Assembly (NCBI GenBank): GCA_013407085.1
Contig: JACCGJ010000232.1
Span: 22,507 to 86,506, forward strand
From: Atriophallophorus winterbourni
Taxonomy: Eukaryota > Platyhelminthes > Trematoda > Plagiorchiida > Microphallidae
DNA length: 64,000 nucleotides
Reading direction: 5' to 3'
This document shows positions 24,671 through 34,690 of the stretch, piece by piece. Position numbers and translations under genes: made by a program. Within the stretch, counting starts at the first letter, position 1; every line of letters starts with the position of its first letter. The notes beneath the pieces are model-generated. The model saw only the letters and a program-made list of their open reading frames with translations. It was not told where the DNA came from and did no database searches.

Positions 24671-25154
24671 ATGCAGACAGACGGAAGCCCTGAACATCGC
24701 GCAGAGCTCAGGACACAAAGCCACATGAATGCCGTTAACTTCACACGAATAAGAAGCTCCCACTTACAAACCGAAACGAGAAATACATCGTGGCGGAATT
24801 GTCATAAATCCTGCATGAAATGCCTGCGTGAAACCCACGCACCAAAATGGATGACACGGATTTTGATCCCTACTTACAAATATTTGGCCCAACCTCTCAC
24901 GGCTTTGCTGCTCTTGCTTGCATTGTTCATGGTCTCATACTCACTGAAACCAAGCGTCGCCAAACTGCCTGAATGCCGTCGAATTATGGTTCCGGTATCT
25001 GCCGAGTCAAACGATTCACTTTATAAACAAGGTCAAAATTATGAAGAGGCCATCGAATGCAAGAAGGGAGAGGCTATTAGCCTTTTATTATTCTACGGCG
25101 TTGGCTACTTTCTTGGGGAATTAACGGAGGTTTTAAGGTTGCCTGGATTGCTCG
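24671..25154 (+). CDS. SLC9B: SLC9B exon 1: N-terminus and first two membrane segments
   Basis: Encodes residues 1-161 plus one base. The start is the first in-frame ATG after the in-frame stop upstream; its context is not strong, so an upstream exon remains possible. Residues 1-70 are basic and hydrophilic. TM1 is about 71-92 (TALLLLLALFMVSY), followed by a loop with a sequon (NDS) and paired cysteines. The next helix (AISLLLFYGVGYFLGEL, 135-151) leads to LRLPGLLG. The exon ends at 25154 with GTAAGT. Joined to exon 2 it gives LPGLLGMLIGGLSLRNI, matching LPPLLGMLLAGFLLRNI-type sequence of animal SLC9B proteins. Confidence 0.88.
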
Positions 25155-27376
25155 GTAAGTATCTCATGATGTTATCATAAATAGTATATCACTTAAGTAA
25201 ATGCCTCAGTTGCATTTTATTACAGAGATGTTAAAATTTTACAGTTTGGTATGTAGAAATTGAGTTGTATCTGCTTTATGTGGGGGAAATATTTTTCTTA
25301 CATGTGAAACAATCTATTTCAACACATAAAAGTTGAATAATGCTTTAAATCTAAAGAAACTATTCTGGGTTCAATGATGGCGTGCCCACTGGATATGGAT
25401 GATTCAATCCACATAAAATTTACCGTGTGATGAAATAAAAGTTGTTAGACCAGGATGATCATTCGATTGGGAAAATTGTAAGTAAAGTTAGAATTGCTTC
25501 ATGAAAAAACGAACGGACGAACTAAAATTTAGCCCACGGTAACTTTCAACGATTTTCGAAGAAAATCTTTGGCAGTAGTTCCGAAAGCGATTGGAAAAAT
25601 AAGCATGTGTTTGAAAAGAAGTTACCGGTGCCGGAACATTTAATAGCCTATGCCCAGTGGGTGCAAGTATTATTATGCCCTTTTAACGGAATAAATGTTT
25701 CCACTTGAATGTCATTTTCCAATCGGGATTCATTCGGTGTTGCGGCAAAATCGCTTCATCAACTAAATTAGCTGAATAGTATGCTGCCATAAAGTGAATA
25801 GTCGGTCGCTAATTATTCCTAGCCATATGAAACACATACAAAACGTTTAGAATCTTACAAATATTTCTTGCTCATAATTACATTATCACTACTTGTTCGG
25901 CTTCGTATAAAAATGTAGTACAAATCTGGGAAAACTAAAACTGAATATAATCTTTTGCAAGTCATCAAGAAAACAGCTCGTTTTATTTCAGAAAAATGTG
26001 AAAAATTATATTCATAAATCATAAAAAGTACAATTTAACCAATGCGCTAAATATGTAATTTCATACTAAGTCACTGGAAACAGATTTGTCCTGATGAACA
26101 TCACAGATGCACATTAGGTAATGCTCAAAGTTGATTTGAATTATGTTTTATTCAATGGATTATTTTTCAATTTAATGCGCGGAAATGTGAATTCTTAACG
26201 AAACGGATCTTGCCGTTGAACGAATTGAAATCAAGAGTGTGTTGGTCCGTAAACATGTATTATGTGTTTCGAGTAAAACTTGAAGAATGGTGAAAAAGTT
26301 ATAAAATATTCAACTCATTTTATACTCGAAAATGTATTTTTCCTGCTGTGAGTATTCACATGGAATTAGCTGTCATAATAATAATAATAACAAGAACAAG
26401 AACAATAATAATTTTAATATCAATAATATTAAACAAAAACTTATGATTTCTAAAGTGATACAAAACAAATCACACAAACAATGGCATCTACTCACCCTGT
26501 TATTTTGGTGTTGCTTTAAATTTAATACGTGGATTCACGTAATTTCTTTATCCTCACCACAAATACGATAAAAGATCTTACATTCCAAAATCCATGCCTA
26601 GCTCACTCAGGGTTGTCGAAATAATATGAGTTAACCTCGTCACAATTCCCATTAAAACTGCACACTTTTGGAATCGAAAGAAAATCAATATTACTTTTCC
26701 CATTTATGTGTGTGCTTAAGCAACTAACTTAATCGATCATCATTCTCTGAATGACAACAAGCATTCAAGAAGCTTTGCGGGATTTTCCAAAGCCGTCTAG
26801 ATCTTTTCTTCGCTAGTCATATGTTTCTATCAGTAATTAGACACGGTGACTCTATACGTTTATCCAAATTTCATTAGAGTGTTCCGAATGAGGTCTGTCT
26901 CGAGGATGGTTTCGAAAAGATTTTCTAATTTCAAAGTCAAGGTCGATGAACCATCAAGTACCCGTTAAAATCTTGCTCCGTATTAAACATTAACTTAAAG
27001 CTGTAATGACGAATATTTTAAGATAAAGCTTTTTAATTGTTTATTCATCCTCTAGTTAAATAAACTGATCGTTCTAACAGCAGCAAGCGTATTTCTCGCG
27101 CACATGTGAAATAATAAAAAATAATTCGCCGCATCATGCTCAAAGTTTCCGAACAAATTTAGTGAGAGACGTAATAAGATCGAGGGGTGTGAGTGATTGA
27201 AATGCATGAGACTGAGGATTTTTTATGCATGATCATGAGTTGAACACCATCTTCACGTGTTTGGGTACATGTGACTGAACAGGCTGTTCGTGCCAAACTT
27301 TATACAACAGTGGCATATATGTTGCAATTTTTTACGATTACTCAGAACTCAGAACTCAGAAAGTTTTATGGTAGAA
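25155..27376. other. Intron 1, first part; no other gene
   Basis: Begins with the donor GTAAGT. Contains an AAT/AAC-rich microsatellite (26375-26432). A 62-codon ORF at 27271-27459 overlaps a dispersed repeat and is not considered real. Confidence 0.55.
26375..26432. repeat. (AAT)n/(AAC)n microsatellite
   Basis: Interrupted 3-base repeats, translated as runs of Asn in the ORF at 26332-26571, which is therefore not a real gene. Confidence 0.85.
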
Positions 27377-27914
27377 AAAGCAGTAAGCTTAACAATAACC
27401 ATAGGATGACAAGGTATATGGAATATTTAAAAAAAACTATAAAATATCTCAAAAATTAATAGGGACAGTCACATACCGCATGGTTCGTCATAAACTCATC
27501 GTGTTTGGAAGCGAAAACCCCAACAGATTCCGAGCGTGATTTCTTCAAGCAATACGTTTCAAGTGAAACAAATTCTTACCGAGAAAAAAATTACGATGAA
27601 TATCCAATCGAGAGTGTGGAATGTTTATAGCCTTTGAATTTGTTCGTGTTCGTGCCATTGGGCTTTAGCAAGTGTTTAAGGGGATGGTTTACAGTATGCA
27701 GGATTTTGAATGTCAACAGGAGGTCACTACGTATCCGTCCTAGGGTAACATGGTGTAGGTTCAGTTTTAACATTCGCTCTTTGAAAGGCAAATTTCTGTA
27801 CCGGGAGACCAACTTTGTAGCACGATTATAAATCCTGTCGAGTAGTTCGATATCCTTCCTCAGCCACGGTGCCCAGGCTTGGATGGAATATTCCATAACA
27901 GTACGGATATTCAT
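27377..27914 (-). pseudogene. CR1-like LINE, 3' end fragment
   Basis: Minus-strand ORF 27591-27914 reads MEYSIQAWAPWLRKDIELLD, then IYNRATKLV and IRSDLLLTFKILHTVNHPL. This is the region after the RT core in CR1-like proteins. The sequence TTAACAATAACCATAGGATG at 27389-27408 matches the 3' untranslated region of the element at 60431-61892. Its 5' side is truncated close to where the RTE-like element begins. Confidence 0.8.
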
Positions 27915-28022
27915 GTTAACTAGCCCGGGTTGGGTTTCGGGCGTAAAATTCCTGAATATTTTTTAAAAGACTCAAGATAAGGCAAGCTTTTTATTGTACA
28001 CTTTCCAGCCGTCCTGAAAAAC

Positions 28023-28727
28023 GTGCCACAGAAAAACTGTGTAGTGGTATTGGGTGATTTCAATGCCAGAGTTGGTGCAGATTACGAGTCTTGGCAAAAC
28101 TGTCTCGGAAGGTTCGGTGTAGGTAAAACCAATGAAAATGGGCAACGCCTTTTAGAATTGTGCACACAGTTCAATTTTTGTGTCAGTACCACTTTCTTTC
28201 AAACAAAACCACAGCAAAAATTATCTTGGAAACATCCTCGCTCTGAGCATTGGCATCAGCTTGATCCTATTCTTGTTAAGCAAACTAATATAGGAAGCGT
28301 ACTCCTCACCAGATCATATCAAAGCGCAGACAGCGACACTGATCATTCACTGGTCTGTGCAAAACTGAAGCTTCCCCACAAAAGACTTCACCGCACCAAA
28401 TTGTCTGCTAAGCCTAGGATAGACGTCACTCGCATGTGCGAACCTAATCTAACTGCAAGAGTCGCAAACGCCTCCACAGACGAGTTAAACAAGACAACCC
28501 TACTTGAAACTGCTTCAGAAAACTGGGAATGGATGAAAAGCAGCATATGCCGAGTCGCACTTTCCACGTTCGGTCCGAAGAAAGCTCGAACGAGCGACTG
28601 GTTCGAAGCAAACGCTTCTGAGATGACTGCTGTGCTGGATGAGAAACGCTCAGTGTTCTTGAGGTTCAAAGGTATGCCAACAGATGAAAACTTACGTCTT
28701 CTAAAAGCAGCTAGAAATAAGGTCTAA
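28023..28727 (+). pseudogene. RTE-like ORF, endonuclease and linker part
   Basis: 234-codon open piece of the RTE-like protein: the second half of the endonuclease with GDFNARVG and the SDTDHSLV catalytic block, then the linker ending LLKAARNKV. The stop lies where the sister copy at 52207-52659 reads KVQETARRC, so a nonsense change is responsible. Confidence 0.8.
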
Positions 28728-29081
28728 CAGACTGCAAGGCGATGTGCAAATGGACAGAAATTGGCCTTAGTATCCAGAAAGCTGCGGATACTGGAAATTT
28801 TCACGGCATGTATGATGGGATCAAGAGAGCCATTGGCCCAAACGAACTTAAAACGGCTCCAATTAAGTCTTTATCTGGTAAGCCGATTATCCACAAACCT
28901 CAACAGATGGAAAGATGGGTAGAGCATTTCTCCTCTCTCTACTCTAGGGACAGTACGGTTCTACCGCATTCTCAATAAGGCAATCGACCGCTTAGCGAAT
29001 GGAAAGGCCCCTGTTGACGACGGAATTCCACCTCAGCTCATCAAATGCGGTAGAGCAGCATTATTACAGCCTCTTCACCGT

Positions 29082-30313
29082 TTGCTTCTTCAGTGCTGGC
29101 AGGAGGGGGGTGTCCCACAAGAGATGCGAGACACAAAGATCATCACGCTATTTAAGAATAAGGGTGACAGAGGCGACTGCAACAATTACAGAGGAATCTC
29201 CCTTCTGAATGTTGTAAGCAAATTGTTTGCTAAAGTCTTACAGATCCGGCTGCAAGTTTTAGCTGATAGAATTTACTCCGAATCTCAATGTGGCTTCCGC
29301 AAGGAAAGATCAACCGTTAACATGATCTTCTCCCTGAGACAACTTCAAGAAAAGTGTCGGGAACAGCGTAAGCCATTATACGCTGTTTTTATTGATTTAA
29401 CTAAGGCATTCGACTACGTCAGCAGGGAGGGTCTTTTCAAAATGCTTGATCTGATAGGCTGCCCTCAAAGGCTGCTCAGACTCATCATTTCATTCCACGC
29501 AGGCATGAAAATCTCAGTATATTTCAACGGTTGCAGTTCAGTAGCATTTGAAATTCGCCGAGGCGTCAAACAAGGGTGTGTTCTTGCTCCCACATTGTTC
29601 GGCATTTTCTTTGCTTTGCTTTGCTTCTGGAGCACGCTTTTAGGACGAGAACAGAAGGCATTTACATACGCACGCGAAGTGATGGTAAGCTTTTCAATCT
29701 GAACCGGTTGAGAGCACGAACCAAAGTACGGGATGTGATAATCCGTGACCTGTTGTTTGCCGACGATGCAGCCTTTATTGCTCACTCCCAAGAGAACCTA
29801 CAGTCGCTAATGGACTGTTTTTCGTCGGCATGCAAAGACTTTGGCCTAACAATCAGCATGAGCAAGACCAAAATCCTTGGTCAAGGGACTGTATCGCCAC
29901 CAATCATCACTGTTGTAAACTGTCAGCTTGAACCGGTACATCATTTCACATATCTTGGTTCAACCATTGCGGATAACCTCTCGCTAGACACGGAGATTGA
30001 TAAGCGGATTGGCAGAGCAGCTGTCAATATGTCTCGATTGAACTCTCGTGTTTGGGGTAACCGCAAGCTGACTGTAAAGACAAAGATGATGGTATACAGT
30101 GCGTGCGTACTAAATGCTTTACTAAACGGCAGTAGAACCTGGACCACCCACGCAAGACACGAACGGAAGCTGAGTGCTTTCCATCTACGAAGCATCCGTC
30201 GTATCTTGAACATATCGTGGATGGACAGATTGACTAACGCTGAAGTGCTCTCAAAAGCTGGGCTACAGAGCATGTTCACCCTATTACGTCAGCGCGCACC
30301 TGCGGTGGCTTGA
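29082..30313 (+). pseudogene. RTE-like ORF, reverse transcriptase part
   Basis: Two overlapping frames (29082-29702 and 29576-30313) together cover the RT core. The switch lies near 29600, just after GVKQGCVLAP. The catalytic LLFADDAAF and the thumb-side YLGSTIADNLSLDTEIDKRI are intact. The minus-strand ORFs here are shadows. Confidence 0.8.
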
Positions 30314-30326
30314 TCATGTCTATAGA

Positions 30327-31361
30327 ATGGAAAATGGTCGTATTCCGAAAGATCTACTCTACGGTGAGTTGCAATTAGGAAGTCGACCATTGGAACAGAC
30401 CAAGTCAGAGTTGACGGCGCCTTATCGAAACCATTCAAAAATTACGAGCGGAGTGCCCCAGGGTTCGGTCCTCGGACCGATTTTGTTTTTGATCTACGCA
30501 AACGACATTCCCGAGCGTGTTAAATGCAAGATTATGTTATTTGCAGACGATATAAAGCTTTTGAGAAGCATACGTACCAATGATGACTGTAAAACTTTGC
30601 AGAAGGATCTAAACACATTGCACGATTGGTCTTTGAGAAACAAACTACCATTCAACTTCCAAAAGTGCAAGGCGTTGAACATTGGAAAGACTGTTAATTA
30701 CAACTACACTCTTGGGTCCCACCAACTCGTCTGGACAACTGAAGAGAAGGATTTGGGTGTTTGGACCAGTTCAAGTCTGAAGACTTCAGTGCAGTGCAAA
30801 GCGGCATACAAAAAGGCGTCACAAGTCTTGGCGTTATTGAGACGAATTTTCGGCAGATTCTCCAATCAGTCGGTGCCCCGTATCATGAACACCTATCTGA
30901 GACCAGCGATGGAATACGCTGTTCAGGCTTGGTCACCCTGGATTCAGAAAGACATCAATCTTCTGCAGCGTATTTACAACCGAACCACAAAGCTTGTACC
31001 CGGACTAGCTGCTAAACCATATGAAGAATGTTTGAGGAGTCTCAATCTTTTCGACTTTCGCTGTCGTCGACTAAGAGGTGACCTCATACTGATGTACAAT
31101 ATTATGCACGTCCCTAACCATCCCTTGTCCAAACTTTTCACACGCTTGCCACCCCGTGCCAGTCGGAAACACGAACTTTCAGTGCTTATTCCCACTTCAA
31201 GACTGAACTGTCGAAGATATTCGTATGCTGTACGTGTAAGTTTCACATGGAACACCCTCCCCTTCACTGTTACACACTCAGCCAACCTGGATATTTTTAA
31301 AGCAAATTTGGACAAATACTTGAGAGACAACCCAAACTTTGATACGATTTACACTACATGA
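30327..31361 (+). pseudogene. Chimeric ORF: RTE-like C-terminus fused to CR1-like RT
   Basis: A 344-codon open frame made by insertion. Its first 25 codons (MENGRIPKDLLYGELQLGSR) belong to the host RTE-like element. From 30401 it reads the inserted CR1-like RT: ITSGVPQGSVLGPILFLIYA, the catalytic MLFADDIKLLRSI, NFQKCKALNIG, MEYAVQAWSPWIQKDI, LVPGLAAKPYEECLRSLNLF and the C-terminus LDIFKANLDKYL. Automated annotation would probably call it a single gene. It is two retrotransposon fragments. Confidence 0.85.
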
Positions 31362-31470
31362 GTTTTCCTGTTCTTCTTTTTTATTGTATATACCTCATAA
31401 CTCCATCCTATGGTTATTGTTAAGCTAAATGCTTTTTAGACCATTACAACTTTGAATCACTTTGAATCAC
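30401..31470 (+). mobile_element. CR1-like LINE nested in the RTE-like element
   Basis: 5'-truncated within the RT domain, starting CAAGTCAGAGTTGACGG, the same sequence found inside the minus-strand copy near 61495. It ends with TTTGAATCACTTTGAATCAC (31451-31470). The uninterrupted RTE-like copies at about 21125 and 50900 show that the host sequence before and after is contiguous to within about a base, with no long target-site duplication. The protein part is open to its natural stop, so the insertion is fairly recent. Confidence 0.88.
31451..31470 (+). repeat. CR1-like 3' tail, two 10-base units
   Basis: Two perfect copies of TTTGAATCAC at the exact 3' boundary of the nested element. Confidence 0.85.
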
Positions 31471-31810
31471 TTGCGGTACAAAGATGTTTGCAAAATAAAT
31501 ATGAAAGCTCTTGACATTGACCCCGCAAGCTGAGAAGAACGTGCTCTTGACCGCTCACTTGTGAAAAGCGTCGTCTGCAAGCCGGGTAGGAGCAAATACA
31601 GCTCTTGGCTGCTGAACGCAGATCACGCCGCCGGCGTGCAACTGATGCAATACAACAGAGTTCTGACTATCGTTGCAAGCGCTGCGGGAGAGATTGTTCC
31701 TCCCGAATCGGACTGTTTAGTCATTCAAAAAGCTGCAAACATGAAATTCATGCGATGTGATGTAAATTCATAGTCGACATCGACCGACGGAGGCCAACAA
31801 CATCCGACAA

Positions 31811-32365
31811 TGATTTCCAGGCTTACGGTTAAACGACACTTAGATACCGAGATCTTTTTCTGTGGTGGTCCAGACGAGATCTTGCGTGACAAGCTCATAA
31901 GTGTACTGCAGAGATTTTCCAAGACACAGGAGTTTTCATTTAACAGGGTTAAGTGGTAACTCATTTGACTGGGACCAACGAAATAAGGTGCACAGATCCC
32001 GTTGTAATGCCATACAGTCATTAACAGACCTGACACGTTTCCATATTTTAATATTATCGGCAAATAGTATCAAGTTGCATCAAATCTCCTCTACTATATC
32101 GTTCATATGCACCAAGAATATAAGAGGTCCAATCACCGATCCTTGCGGAACTCCACTCGTGAAGTCTATTTTTCGAGATAAGTTGTTGCCAACGCGAACT
32201 TGGACGTGTCTATCAGTGGGATAGTCCCTTATCCAATTCAGCAATATTCATGTTATTCCATAAGCTTCGAGCTTTTTAATTAAGATGTCATGGTTGACTC
32301 CATCGAAAGCTTTGAAAATATCGATGTACCGAGCAAGTACAGCGTCACCTTCGTCTAGTGCCTTA
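31811..32365 (-). pseudogene. CR1-like LINE, RT palm fragment
   Basis: Minus-strand translation gives SVIGPLIFLVHMNDIVEEI, then LILFADNIKIWKRV (the second catalytic Asp replaced by Asn) and NDCMALQRDLCT. It lies immediately after the 3' end of the RTE-like element, in the opposite orientation. The plus-strand ORF at 31901-32224 is a shadow. Confidence 0.75.
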
Positions 32366-32403
32366 GTCCACTACCCGAACTCCATTCTTTCTAGGCACGA
32401 AGA

Positions 32404-32482
32404 ACATCCTGATCGTGTTGACCCTATCTGATGAATGCAAACAACACGAAACCGACGTCGGGTGTGTGTGTGATGGAAATAT
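32404..32482 (+). repeat. Dispersed repeat family D, copy 2 (hammerhead-like core)
   Basis: CTGATGA (32428-32434), then ATGC-AAACA-ACAC, GAAAC (32448-32452), CGAC and GTC (32457-32459), followed by GGGTGTGTGTG. The order CTGATGA, short stem-loop, GAAAC, short loop, GTC is that of the hammerhead ribozyme core. Only two of four stem II pairs are intact here; the related copy at 17858 restores another. Hypothesis only. Confidence 0.45.
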
Positions 32483-33594
32483 ATGAAAATAAACATTTTT
32501 GCTTATGCAGATCATTTAATGCGTTGGATTAAATGATTAAATATCAGGAGTCCCGAAAATTCTGGTGCAATATATAAGCAGCTCGATTTAGACCAAAACG
32601 GCTAATCACATTCGTATCAATACAAATTGGTTTCGTTAGCACAGTCAAGATAGTAAGATGTTTTAGTAGATCAAAAAACAGGAATAAACCTGGCCTGCAT
32701 CCATAATTTACATCACTAAACAAGTAAATCCTTCCATTAGATGTGACTTTATAGGAGATTTATATTATGACGGCCGAGTTCATGTGTTTCGAAATCTATG
32801 CACAGTATTTCTTTTTAAGGTTAGTTTGCGGTGAAGAATTGCCAACGATTTCAGCGGACAGGGCAAGAAGCAACGCAGGTAATCAATTAGTGAGGCAGGA
32901 TTGTAAAGAGATAGGGTCGTCGCAACTTTTAGGTTTCTTTGTCGTACACCTTACCACCAGAAATTGTTTCCTCACCAAACAAAATTATTTACAAACAGAT
33001 GTTACGATATTTTAGGCTGAATAATACTGTGTTGGCCCCGGTTTAGTGAAATTCCTTAGTGATTCCTTCTTACACCACATACTCGGCAAAAATTACCCAA
33101 ACGTATATTTCCGGTCGACATTTTATCGCTACGGTGTTACCATTGGAATTACTTCTGCTCCTCCCTTGAAAGACATGGACGCAAACAATAAAGTAACTAT
33201 TTGTTTCACTTTGATACGTGTATCCTAGGGTTTTGTCCAGCTATTTGCTTTATTCACAATGAATCTTGAATCTTGAATCTTGTACACCCGTGTGCAGCGA
33301 TCGCACAACATGTGTCTGATTTGGTGACCATCGGTAGTGAAAAATATGTAAGTGAAAATAATTCCGCATTTGAAAAACAATTTGCAGGGGTCAAGTCGTT
33401 ACAATTTGCACCTGGACCTAAATTTGATGACAATATGCTAGCCTGTATAGATAAATGCTGTTGGTGAAATGTTTGCTTCAGATTCCCGTTGATTCACGCC
33501 CCAATGTCCATTTCAGCAATGATTTATTCCAATGCTTAAAGATTCATATTTACATTTAGACGGAAAATTGTTGGGAACTTTTAGCACCTCTGTG
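32483..33594. other. No gene found; one short-unit repeat
   Basis: AT-rich intron 1 sequence with a GAATCTT repeat at 33261-33282. Small ORFs at 32767-33015, 33046-33228 and 33273-33467 have no recognisable family. Confidence 0.5.
33261..33282 (+). repeat. (GAATCTT)n short tandem repeat, probable LINE tail
   Basis: Three 7-base units, similar in sequence to the tails of the CR1-like elements at 31451 and 59570, so it may be the 3' end of a further, unrecognised element to its left. Confidence 0.55.
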
Positions 33595-33712
33595 TGTTGA
33601 ATCACATACGATTTCCTGCCACCGAATTTCATCGCCTGTACAAATCCTCTTTCAGTGTTCAAAGCAGAGCTTAACCTCGTCCAAGTATTTGTTGGCTGTC
33701 AAAAGAATCATT
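33595..33712 (+). pseudogene. CR1-like LINE, C-terminal scrap
   Basis: A plus-strand frame reads DFLPPNFIACTNPLSVFKAE and matches NSLPPHIICASTLNLFKAEL at 15640-15690. About 40 codons only. Confidence 0.5.
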
Positions 33713-33784
33713 CATTTAACAGTGGCGTACTAATATACCCTTGTTTACCACTATACCACTGATTCAAGGCTCCCAAAACCTGAT

Positions 33785-33870
33785 TTTACTGTCTCCACCT
33801 GATGACGACAAACAGCCAAAAACCAGCAGTGTCGTGTAAGGGATGGTGATGTGAACAACAAAATGTATTA
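33785..33870 (+). repeat. Dispersed repeat family B, copy 1
   Basis: TTTTACTGTCTCCACCTGAT, then GACAAACAGCC, AAAACCAGCAGTGTCGTG. Shares this order with the copy at 34563-34690 on the other strand and with 47636-47712. Contains CTGATGA and a mutated GAAAC 13 bases later. Confidence 0.6.
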
Positions 33871-34562
33871 ATCATTCAGCATGTTATTAGTGCAGACAAG
33901 TCGTTAGTGTACAGCAGGAAAGGAATCAATCATGGCACTTATCCTTGTGGATCATGGCCAGTAGTTGCTATACTAATCAACATCAAACGAAATGTTTTGA
34001 GCATGAAGACTTTGTTGTCATATTCTCTCATTGATTTTGGTGCTCACGCGACAGATTCAATGCATTCACTCGCTATTAAGCACGAAAGTGTACCTGGTTT
34101 GACCCTTAAGTTCATCAAATCGCACCGCAATAGCGTGACTTTTTCCACCCTCCATATTTTTAAACAGCAAATCAAACGTTTCTTTAGGCCTATGCAGAAT
34201 ATCATGAGATAATAACTCGCTCCGGATCAACAACAGAGCGTTCTTTTTGTTTATCCAACAGCAAATGTGCTCTATTAAATTTTCAAGGCGAAGGAGTTGC
34301 AGAACGTTTTCGTTCTTCTCCGTTAATTGATTCCCCGGTTCCCCGGGCGTCATTAATTATTGGTATCATTACATTGTTAATTTCATTTGGCATGGGTGAT
34401 CGACAATTTCAAACGTACGCCGTCTTGAGAGTTTCCGGATCAAATAATTTATATACATAAATTCTTTTATAAGTCATTTTGCATTAACATGAAATTTTTA
34501 ACAACATTTAGACACTTTCTCGAATAAAAATTCCTAAATTAAAACTTAGTTAAATTAAATTG

Positions 34563-34690
34563 ATGTGTTGCTTACCCCCCTCGAAATTACACTCCACTAC
34601 CGGTTTCTGGCTGTTTGCTGTCATCATGTGGAGACAGTAAAATTAGGTTCAGTGATCCTTCAAGTATCACTTGTTTACTTGAATTAAATT
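34563..34690 (-). repeat. Dispersed repeat family B, copy 2
   Basis: On the minus strand: GGATCACTGAACCTAATTTT, ACTGTCTCCACATGATGACA, then CAAACAGCCAGAAACCGGTA and GTGGAGTGTAA. Inverted relative to copy 1, about 0.8 kb away. Confidence 0.65.

Larger units (their letters stand above)
22195..25908 (+). repeat. Segment copy 2, duplicate of 1-3768
   Basis: 3714 bases against 3768 in copy 1. The match ends at CTTCGTAT (25901-25908), after which this copy continues into intron 1 while copy 1 runs into N. The exon inside is conserved at protein level and the flanks differ by substitutions and indels. Confidence 0.95.
27975..31795 (+). mobile_element. RTE-like LINE, 5'-truncated, split by a nested CR1-like element
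   Basis: APE-type non-LTR retrotransposon. From 5' to 3' it shows an endonuclease beginning mid-domain (VVVLGDFNARVGADY; SDTDHSLVCAKL), a linker, RT motifs (NYRGISLLNVVSKLFAKVL; VFIDLTKAFDYVSREG; GVKQGCVLAPTLFGIFF), an intact catalytic LLFADDAAF, ISMSKTKILGQG, YLGSTIADNL, and then a C-terminal Arg-rich region with CKRCGRDCSSRIGLFSHSKS at about 31680-31735. Defects: a CAA-to-TAA type stop at about 28725, an internal loss of roughly 75 bases near 28974, a frameshift near 29600, and a 1070-base insertion at 30401. The clade name is by appearance; a phylogeny could move it. It lies in SLC9B intron 1, same strand. Confidence 0.85.

Noticed and set aside
26332..26571. Asn-rich 79-codon ORF
   Set aside because: Caused by the AAT/AAC microsatellite; the remainder has no similarity.
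33907..34353. Further CR1-like C-terminus (STLHIFKQQIKRFF)
   Set aside because: Resemblance too short, and the residues expected around it are missing.
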